From Spiroplasma floricola 23-6 (lineage in GTDB: Bacteria; Bacillota_I; Bacilli_A; Mycoplasmatales; Mycoplasmataceae), in contig NZ_CP025057.1 of the NCBI RefSeq assembly GCF_002813555.1, positions 434,001 through 498,000 of the forward strand: a stretch of 64,000 nucleotides of DNA. The letters run 5' to 3'. Position 1 is the first letter of the stretch, and every line of letters starts with the position of its first letter. The notes beneath the pieces were generated by a model, which worked only from the letters and a program-made list of their open reading frames with translations, was not told the origin of the DNA and did not search any database. This document shows, in pieces, positions 55,887 through 64,000 of the stretch. Made by a program: the position numbers and the translations under genes.

Positions 55887-58160
55887 ATGGAATTAAAAGA
55901 TTTATTTAGTAAACAAATAAGCTTTTTTGATGTAGAATTAAATTCAAAAGATGAAGTAATTGAATTTTTATCTAATAAACTTCAAGAAGAAAAATATATA
56001 AAATCTGTTGAAGACTTTAAAAAAGCTGTTTACAAAAGAGAATCTGAAGGATCAACAGGTGTGGGAGATGGAATTGCTATTCCTCACGTTTTAAATCCTA
56101 CAGTTCAAAAGTCAGCAATTGCATTTGCTAAATTAAAAAATAAAGTTGATTGACAATCATTAGATGATCAACCAGCTGATTTAGTGTTTATGATTATGAC
56201 AAATGGAAAAGATGGAAATGAACATTTAACAGCTCTTGCTGATTTATCTGGTTTCTTAATGAAAGCAGATATTCAAGCAAAATTAAGAAATGCAAAATCT
56301 ATTAAAGATGTACAAAGTGCATTAACAAAAGAAGATAAAAAAGTTGAAAAAGTTGAAAAGCCAGGAAGTTATGATGTAATAGGAATTACTGCTTGTCCAA
56401 CAGGGATAGCTCATACTTATATGGCTCAAGAAAAACTTGAAGAATATGCAAAAGCAAAAGGTTTAACAGTTAAAATAGAAACTCAAGGACGTAGAGGAAT
56501 TGAAAATAAATTAACTCAAGAAGATATTGCTAATGCAAAAGTTATAATTTTGGCTCATGATAAAGCTCTTGAAGGACTTTCAAGATTGAATGGGAAAAAA
56601 GTAATTGACACAAATACAAAAGAAGCAATTTTTAAAGGTGATCAATTAATTGAAAAATATCAAAAAAATGAAGGACTAACTGAAGTAAAAGCTGCATCTG
56701 ATTCATCAGAGTTTAGCGAATTTACAATGAGAAAATTCTTAGATGTAAAAGGTAATTTACTTGGAGGAATTTCAAGAATGCTACCATTCGTTGTTGCAGG
56801 GGGGATTATTTTAGGAATAGCTTTCTTAATTGAATTTGCAGCTGGTAATGGTGATGCTGGTGGGAATTTTGGAACTGTAAATCCAGCAGCAGGATGATTT
56901 GCAGCTATTGGTAAAACATCAATGGCTATGATGGTTCCAATATTAGGTGCATTTATTGCATTTTCAATAGTAGGGTCACAAGGATTAATGCCAGGAATGG
57001 TAGCAGGATTATTCTCATCAAATATAATGGGCTTTGCATATTCAGGCAATGAGTCTGGATGAGATGGTCTATGAGGAAGACTTCTTCCTTCTAGTTTAAA
57101 AGGAACAGAATCTGGATTTATTGGAGCTATTGTTGGAGGTTATTTAGCAGCATTATTAGTTGTAGGATGATCAAAAGCAATGACTAAATTCCCTAAAGGA
57201 TTACAAGGAGCAAGAGACATTGTCTTTATTCCTGTATTGTCATTATTGTCAATTTCATTAACAATGTTTGTTATTAATATTCCATTAGGATATGTAATGG
57301 GGGGAATTAGTTTAGGAATTCAAAAACTAGCTGAACTAAACTTATTATGATTAGTATCAATTTTAATTGGATTTATGATGTGTGTTGATATGGGTGGACC
57401 AATCAATAAAATTGCTTATTCATTAGGAAACTTAGCAGTTGGAGGAAAATTAGTTAGTGATGCTTCTTCACAAGGATATACTGATCAAACAATTATTATG
57501 GCATCAGCTATGTTAGCAGGTATGTTACCTCCAATTATGATAGCAATGTCAACAGTTATTTTCCCAAAAGCTTGAACAGCAAAAGATAGAGATGCTGCAA
57601 AAGCTAACTGATTAATGGGAGCATGTTTCGTATCAGAAGGTGCTATTCCATTTATGGTTAAAGATCCAAAAAGAGTTGCAGTAAGTGCAATGATTGGAGG
57701 AGCTTTAATTGGAGGATTAGTTGGGGCAGTAAAAATTAAATTACTTGCATCACATGGAGGAATATTTGTATTCCCACTACTAAGTTCAAGTTATTTAGAA
57801 AATAGTGCAACAATGACTGGTGGTTCAATTGCTCTAGGAGCTGGAGGAGCACTTGTAATATTGTTGGGAGCAAGCTTCTTATCAGCTATGATTTTAGGAA
57901 TTTGAAGAACAGCAGATATTAAAACTGGTAAATTAACTCTTGACTCAACAAATGGAGTTAAAGAAGCAATTTTAGCAAAAATTGAATCTGTAAAAGCTAA
58001 TGAAAAAATTCAAAATAAAGATGTAAAATTAAATTTATTAAATACTAAATTAAATAAATACAGTGATTTTGAAACTGAATTAGCTACAAAACAAAAAGCT
58101 TATCAAGCACTTGTTGAAGAAAAACAAAAACAAAAAGAAGCTAGAAAAGCTAGTAAATAA
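55887..58160 (+). CDS. fruA: PTS fructose-specific EIIABC
   Basis: 757 residues. IIA (1 to about 145) with phospho-His67 in GDGIAIPH; IIB (about 165-265) with phospho-Cys170 in GITACPTGIAHTY; IIC from about 290 to 680 with eight or more membrane helices (MLPFVVAGGIILGIAF, VDMGGPINKIAY, FVSEGAIPFMV). A Lys/Gln-rich tail of about 75 residues is extra. It imports fructose as fructose-1-phosphate using PEP through EI and HPr. ATG after AGGAGGT. Confidence 0.96.
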
Positions 58161-58170
58161 TTTCTAAAAA

Positions 58171-58202
58171 ACATCAAATTTTGATGTTTTTTTTTTTTTT
58201 TT
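58171..58202 (+). terminator. Terminator of the fructose operon
   Basis: ACATCAA (58171-58177) pairs with TTGATGT (58181-58187), A run before and T run after. Confidence 0.8.
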
Positions 58203-59377
58203 CTTAAAAAAGAAATTTTAATTAGACAAAATAAAATATAAAAATTGAGCAGAATGTAAAGAAAAGACGGATAGAAAAAATTTATAACAAGAGTATTATT
58301 ATTAGTATTTAAAATCTAATATTTCATGTTAAGTTACAAATTTAAAAATAAGTGCTAATATCATAGCTAAAACAAAGGAAGAAATTTGAAAAAGAGAAAC
58401 ATTAATGAATTGTTGAAAAAAATATTATAGTAGATTTATAAAAAAGCTATATTCAATTTTATTTAGAAAATAGTGAAAAATTATATTTTATATTACAATT
58501 CTCTTAGATCAAAATGATTCAAGAGATCTTAATTTTACATAGTTTCAATTGTTAAGGAGTTATTAGATTGAATATTAAATGAAAGCAAGATAATTTTTAC
58601 AATATTGACTTTTTCAATTTCTAAAGAAGCAAATGAAGATAATAATATGAAAGTCACAAATGAGTAGAAAAAAATTAGATATTAATATAATCATGTCATA
58701 TAAACAAAACTGAGTTATTTGTTTCAATTTAATATATGAAGATACTTAATAGGAGGAAAAACAAGAGTTTGTTTACAGTTTTTATTTATTAAGGAATTAA
58801 TGTATTTTTCTATTTATTAAATGGCTATAATATTGTTTATTTTTTTATATTACTTTTTTAAAATAAAGATTAAATACAATATATTTTAAAAATTAAATCT
58901 TTATAGAAAAGTATATAACTAAATAAAGGAATATATAAAAAATGTCAATACCTACTTAAACAATAAAAAAACAAGATTTTTACTATTTAAGTAAATTTAA
59001 TAAAAAATTAAGATGTTTTCAGAATGGAAATACATTATTTTTATTTATGAAAGATTTAATTTTATTTATTAAGTCTCTCAATTTTTAAAAGTCTTTACTT
59101 AATTTATATATTTTGGACTAACTTATTTATAAAAAAATTAAAAATTTATTAGAAAACACTTATTTGTTTGATAAAATAATTTTTGATAGGAAAAGAAAGT
59201 AAAGAAAGAAGGAGAAAATTTCAAGAAGTTATAAAAAAACAGTTAAAATATATCAAAAAAAGAAATAAAAGTTTTTTAAAATGCTTAAAATAATATTTAT
59301 TTTTATATATATTTACTAATTTTGGAAATGAGTTTATTAATATTTAATAAATATAATTTGAGATAGCAGGTGAAAAA
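58203..59377. other. About 1.2 kb without a recognisable gene
   Basis: No reading frame in either strand stays open for a convincing length even with UGA as Trp. Stop codons are dense and the sequence is very A/T-rich. Short gene-like pieces occur (for example AGGAGG at about 58752, and a frame reading FLISKEANEDNN-like residues near 58610-58650), suggesting a decayed gene. No known IS, tRNA or rRNA signature is seen. Confidence 0.6.
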
Positions 59378-60771
59378 GTGCAAATTAGTTTAGATTTTTT
59401 AAAAGATAATGTTAAAAATTTAAAATCTTGAATATTAATTTTGATATTAACATTGATTTATTTTTTAATATTTAATATAGCTTTTTTTACATATAAGGCA
59501 AATTTATCTTTTAATTTTAATAAGACAGAAGATAGTAGTAAACTGATTTTTCTTAATGTTCTGTTTAATTATGTTGATTGATTTCTATATTTTTGTATAA
59601 TTCCTTTTTTATCTTTTTGATTAGTTAATTATTTAAAAAAAATAAAAATAATTAATTATTTCTTTGAAAGAGATGCCTATAGGAATTTATATATTATGAA
59701 ATATATTATTTTGTGATTTTTGAGTTCTGTTATTATTTTATTAATAATTACAACCTCTATGCAACTATTATTTGCTCTTTTTCACTTTTGAGTAATCGGT
59801 TTAAAAAATAGTGGTTTTATATTTAAAATATTTATTATAAAAGAATTAATATTAATTTTATATATACCAATTTGTTTTTTATTGATTTCGTCTATAAGTA
59901 TAATATTTAATAAAATTATTATTATGTTTAGCAATCTAATTTTTTTTATTTTTGTCTTTAATGAGCATTCTTATTCACCAATATTTGATGATTGAATGTA
60001 TGGCTCTACATTAGATAATAAAGAAACTAAATATCAGTATTCATTTCATGAAAGTCAATTGTTTTTTCAAAGTCAAATATTAAAACCAATAGAAAATAAA
60101 AATAAAAATTTAACTTTAAATATTGGAAATGTTGAGTTTACAACAACCTTTAATAATTGAAAAAATAATTTCTATTTCTTAGAAAATGATAAAAATAATA
60201 ATGAAATAAAAATTCAAAAAATGTATTATGTTGATAATAATAAAAATAAAGATATTACTCAATATTCAGATCAATTAAAAGAAAATATGGCTTCAAATCC
60301 TAATGCAGCAAAAGAAATAATGTTTCAAAACTCTTTACAAATTTTAAGAAAAGGTTATGAAGTTTATGATATAAATGGAAAACTGTTTTTTTCAAGAAAA
60401 AATGAAAATGAAGTTATTACTGAATTAAAAAAACAAATAGAATTAAGTTATAAATATATTCATAAAAATGAATCTATTAATTTAAAAGACCAAGAAAAAC
60501 CTTGAGAAAATCTAATTAGTGATGGAAGATATACTGTATTTAATTTAAATTAAATACAGGTAAATGAGTATATTATAAAGATTATCAAAGTGCTTTAGAA
60601 ATTTATAAAAATCAATCATCTTTAATAAATTCAATTTCTGAAGAGTTTATTATTTATAAAATATATTCAACAACTATAAATAATAAATTAGTTAATTATG
60701 AGTGAAATTCTAAAACAAATACTAGAATTTTGGCAGAAAAAATCTATAATGATATTATAGTAGGGAGATAA
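59378..60771 (+). pseudogene. Frameshifted membrane protein, permease-like
   Basis: About 464 residues if repaired, starting at GTG 59378 after GCAGGTG. Residues about 18-215 have five or six membrane segments; the rest is a hydrophilic Asn/Lys-rich domain. The frame ends at TAA 60551-60553. Adding one A just before it (about 60547-60549) joins the second frame, which runs NTGKWVYYKDYQSALEIY to TAA 60769. The layout recalls the permease at 31036. It is directly followed by tandem lipoprotein genes, so lipoprotein plus permease may be an ABC module that lost its ATPase. Confidence 0.6.
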
Positions 60772-60776
60772 TAAAT

Positions 60777-61859
60777 ATGAAAAAATTATTAACAGTGCTT
60801 GGATCTTTAAGTTTGGTAGGTTCAACTTCAGTTACAGTCGTATCTTGTAAAGATCCAGTTACTCCACCAAAGGAAAATAAAACAAAATGATCTGATGAAG
60901 ATATTCTTCAAAGACTAGGAAATTTGGAATTTGAAGAAATGAATAACGGAGATATAAAAATGATTTCAAAAGATAATCATTTTGAAATATGATCTGGTAG
61001 TGAAAATGGAAATAAATATGAAAGAGTTATTACAAAAGATAATGTAGAAAATAGTAAAATAAATTATTTTTATAATAGTTTATTGCCAACCGATGTAAGT
61101 TATGAAAAACCATTTGGAATTGAATTAATGTCTTCATTTTACATTGGAAAAAATCAAGAAGAAGTAAAAAAAGCTCGTTCTAAAGATATAGATAATTTTG
61201 TTTCTGTTTATGGTTCAGAAATAGCAAATGATATGCAATGAAAATTAAGAGGAAAAAATGCTTTTTCAATATATTTTGGAGATACAGCATTAGAAAATAT
61301 ATTTAAGTGTACAAATTTTTGATTAAACGATGTAGTTAAAATTAAAACAAATAATGGAAATGAATTTTATATAGGTTTATCTTCATTTTATGTAGACTTT
61401 TTTATTGGATATATAACAAGTAATTTATCAAGTTGAGTTAAAGAGTTTTTTGAGGAATATAAAGACCAATTAAAATCTCCAGATTTAAAAATAGAAGAAA
61501 TTATTAATGAAAAAGAATCTGTTATTAAAGATAGTAGTAAACAGCATTTAAAGTTAAAAGTTGCTAATTCAACATTTAAATTTTTAGATAAAATTATATA
61601 TGAAAATGTCAATAATTGAAGTATTTCTGGTTCACTAGATACTTTTTTAGAATCAAAAGTTAACAAGCATATTTCTAAATATAGAGAAAAAGGAGAATTA
61701 ATTTATAGTTCATATATTTTTTCTCCTACCTCAGATCCTGAAGATCCAAGTAATAATAATTATGAAACTCATTATAATAGTGGTTTTCAAATAAAAAAAT
61801 CAACTAATAATACGTTAGAATATAATAATAAAATTTATATAAAAATAGATCTTGTTTAA
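60777..61859 (+). CDS. Tandem lipoprotein family, copy 1
   Basis: 360 residues. Type II signal with lipobox V21-V-S-C24 and the family start KDPVTPPKENKTKWSDEDIL. The first about 170 residues are nearly identical to copies 2 and 3; the C-terminal part diverges. Motifs: SSFYVDFFIGYITSNLS and SPDLKIEEIINEK. Ser/Asn-rich, probably surface exposed. Function unknown. Starts 6 bp after the membrane protein gene, with GGGAGA. The terminator and leader after it are repeated after copy 2. Confidence 0.85.
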
Positions 61860-61873
61860 TAAACTTAATAGCT

Positions 61874-61910
61874 AAAAAAGTTAACAAAATATGTTAACTT
61901 TTTTGTAAAA
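61874..61910 (+). terminator. Terminator, unit 1 of two identical copies
   Basis: AAAAAAGTTAAC (61874-61885) pairs with GTTAACTTTTTT (61893-61904). The same hairpin and spacer recur after copy 2 (63038-63068). Confidence 0.8.
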
Positions 61911-61937
61911 AGAAAAAAATGAAAGGAGATAATAAAT

Positions 61938-63023
61938 ATGAAAAAATTATTAACAGTACTTGGATCTTTAAGTTTGGTAGGTTCAACTTCAGTTACAGTC
62001 GTATCTTGTAAAGATCCAGTTACTCCACCAAAGGAAAATAAAACAAAATGATCTGATGAAGATATTCTTCAAAGACTAGGAAATTTGAAATTTGAAGAAA
62101 TGAATAACGGAGATATAAAAATGATTTCAAAAGATAATCATTTTGAAATATGATCTGGTAGTGAAAATGGAAATAAATATGAAAGAGTTATTACAAAAGA
62201 TAATGTAGAAAATAGTAAAATAAATTACTTTTATAATAGTTTATTGCCAACTGATGTAAGTTATGAAAAACCATTTGGTATTGAATTAATGTCTTCATTT
62301 TACATTGGAAAAAATCAAGAAGAAGTAAAAAAAGCTCGTTCTAACGATATAGATAATTTACTTTCTGTTTATGGTTCAGAAATGACAAATGATATGCAAT
62401 GAAAATTAAGAGGGAAAAATGCTTTTTCAATATATTTTGGACTTTTATTTCTAGTAGAAAAACAAGTATTTAAGTGTTCAAATTTTTGATCAAGTGATGT
62501 AATTAAAGTTAAAACAAATAAAGGAAAAGAAATATATTTAGGCTTATCTTCATTTTATGTTGATTATTTTATTGGATATGTAACAACTAATTTAAGTAAG
62601 TGAATAAAAGAATTCTTTGAAGAAAATAAGGAATTATTAAAATCTCCAGATTTAAAAGTGGAAGAAATTATTAATGAAAAAAGCTCTATTGTTAGTCAAA
62701 AAGATAATCAACATTTAAATTTAAGAATTTTAAATGCAAATTTTAAATTTACTGATATTATTCAAAATGTAAATGGTGAAAAAAGATGAATTAGGGGAAT
62801 AATGGAATCGTTTTTTGATAAAAAAGTAACAGAACAAAACTTTAAATATAAAAAAATTGATAACTCTTCTTTTAAAGATTATGTATTCAATTCTACATGA
62901 GATGATAATGATATAAATAAGGATAAGGAAAAACATTATAATGGTGGGTATGAAATAATGGGTCCAAATAATGAAAAATGAGAATACAATAGCAAAATTT
63001 ATATAAAAATAGATCTTATTTAA
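61938..63023 (+). CDS. Tandem lipoprotein family, copy 2
   Basis: 361 residues with the same signal peptide and N-terminal about 110 residues as copy 1. Differences accumulate from residue about 125, including FGLLFLVEKQVFKC, and the last 100 residues are largely different. Lipobox Cys24 retained. ATG after AAAGGAGA. Copies are offset by about 1161 and 1164 bp, showing a tandem duplication. Intact. Confidence 0.85.
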
Positions 63024-63037
63024 TAAACTTAATAGCT

Positions 63038-63074
63038 AAAAAAGTTAACAAAATATGTTAACTTTTTTGTAAAA
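63038..63074 (+). terminator. Terminator, unit 2
   Basis: Repeat of the hairpin at 61874-61904, with the same flanking sequence up to the following ATG. Confidence 0.8.
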
Positions 63075-63101
63075 AGAAAAAAATGAAAGGAGATAATAAA
63101 T

Positions 63102-64000
63102 ATGAAAAAATTATTAACAGTGCTTGGATCTTTAAGTTTGGTAGGTTCAACTTCAGTTACAGTTGTATCTTGTAAAGATCCAGTTACTCCACCAAAGTAA
63201 AATAAAACAAAATGATCTGATGAAGATATTCTTCAAAGACTAGGAAATTTAGAATTTGAAGAAATGGATAATGGAGATATAAAAATGATTTCAAAAGATA
63301 ATCATTTTGAAATATGATTTGGTAGTGAAAATGGAAATAAATATGAAAGAGTTATTACAAAAGATAATGTAGAAAATAGTAAAATAAATTATTTTTATAA
63401 TAGTTTATTGCCAACTGATGTAAGTTATGAAAAGCCATTTGGAATTGAATTAATGTCTGCATTTTACATTGGAAAAAGTCAAGAAGAAGTAGAAGAAACT
63501 CTTTCTAAAGATATGGATAACTTAGTTTCTGTTTATGGTTCAGAAATGACAAATGATGTGCAATCAAAATTAAGAGGAAAAAATGCTTTTTCAATATATT
63601 TTGGACTTTCATCACCAACAGCAGAGCAAGTATTCAAATGTTCAAAATTTTGATCAAGTGATGTAGTTCAAGTTAAAACAAATAGTGGAAAAGAAATGTA
63701 TTTAGGTTTATCTTCATTTTATGTTGACTATTTTGTTGGATATGTAACAACTAATTTAAGTAAATGAATAAAAGAATTTTTTGAAGAAAATAAAGAACAA
63801 TTTAAATCTCCAGATTTAAAAGTAGAAGAAATTATTAATGAAAAAAACTCTATTGTTAGTCAAAAAGATAATCAACATTTAAATTTAAGAATTCAAAATG
63901 CTAAATTTGAGTTTACAGATCTTATTGAAAAGGATAATGGTGAAAAGTATCAAATTGAAACAGCAATGAGTTCATTTTATAATAAGAAAGTTAGAAACCA
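63102..64000 (+). pseudogene. Tandem lipoprotein family, copy 3 (nonsense codon, cut by the window edge)
   Basis: Signal peptide identical to copies 1 and 2, but codon 33 is TAA (63198-63200) where the others have GAA. The frame is otherwise open and conserved to the window end (SKINYFYNSLLPTDVSYEK, KSPDLKVEEIINEK). Copy 3 resembles copy 2 more than copy 1 in the middle. A single base change has silenced it, or it serves as a recombination donor (inference). The 3' end lies outside the window. Confidence 0.8.

Noticed and set aside
56660-57049. 129-residue open frame antisense to fruA
   Set aside because: Opposite a clear PTS IIBC coding region, with Pro/Ile runs typical of a complement shadow.
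61388-61666. 92-residue minus-strand frame inside lipoprotein copy 1
   Set aside because: A complement shadow of the repeat; no ribosome site or conserved motif.

Overview
The window is a chromosome segment of a mollicute of the genus Spiroplasma. UGA is read as tryptophan in nearly every gene, so frames must be joined across UGA. The DNA is extremely A+T-rich and genes are tightly packed. Lipoproteins carry the usual mollicute type II signal peptides. An intact gene for the Spiroplasma-specific cytoskeletal fibril protein (fib, 42277-43812) settles the genus; the species cannot be named from sequence alone.

Layout. 1-8.1 kb: a large lipoprotein on the minus strand, divergent from a broken 5.3 kb FtsX-type permease gene; their shared spacer holds tandem repeats and an A16 tract. 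8.1-11 kb: small conserved genes, a DJ-1/PfpI protein and an exported GH18 chitinase-like enzyme. 11.2-15.4 kb: the nusA-rnpM(ylxR)-L7Ae-infB-rbfA translation/transcription operon. 15.4-20 kb: an ECF-type S component, rsmE, and a tandem pair of unusual proteins with a decayed nucleotidyltransferase-like motif. 20-25 kb: truB-ribF, rpsO, a Lys/Ala-tailed basic protein, a possible pseudoknotted small RNA, miaA, an RpiR regulator and tRNA-Gly. 25-29 kb: a LicA/APH-like kinase, a frameshifted rdgB, a TrmL-type methyltransferase and a DEAD-box helicase. 29-34 kb: a lipoprotein/permease/ATPase ABC module. 34-38.8 kb: RavA-ViaA (MoxR ATPase plus VWA protein), a PPC-domain protein and a frameshifted membrane protein. 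38.8-46 kb: an SGNH-hydrolase lipoprotein, a second large lipoprotein, fib and a YitT-like protein. 46-54 kb: a ComN-like regulator, secDF, apt, the stringent-response gene rsh and an unknown gene. 54-58.2 kb: a fructose operon (fruR-fruK-fruA). 58.2-64 kb: a 1.2 kb gene-free stretch, a frameshifted membrane protein and three tandem near-identical lipoprotein genes, the third with a nonsense codon and cut by the window edge.

How it fits together. Core information processing, nucleotide salvage/cleaning, protein export, (p)ppGpp metabolism and fructose uptake are interleaved with surface modules (lipoproteins, ABC permeases, chitinase, SGNH esterase) that suit life on or in an arthropod host. 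Four genes are each broken by one missing base, and two genes carry a premature TAA. Surface-gene regions show decay and recombination: repeated gene fragments in spacers, homopolymer tracts at promoters or gene ends, and tandem paralogues. The least explained items are the paired nucleotidyltransferase-like proteins (16878-19395), the possible pseudoknot RNA before miaA (about 22860-22987), the A16 tract in a putative promoter spacer (2660-2675), and SecDF with two long charged insertions.
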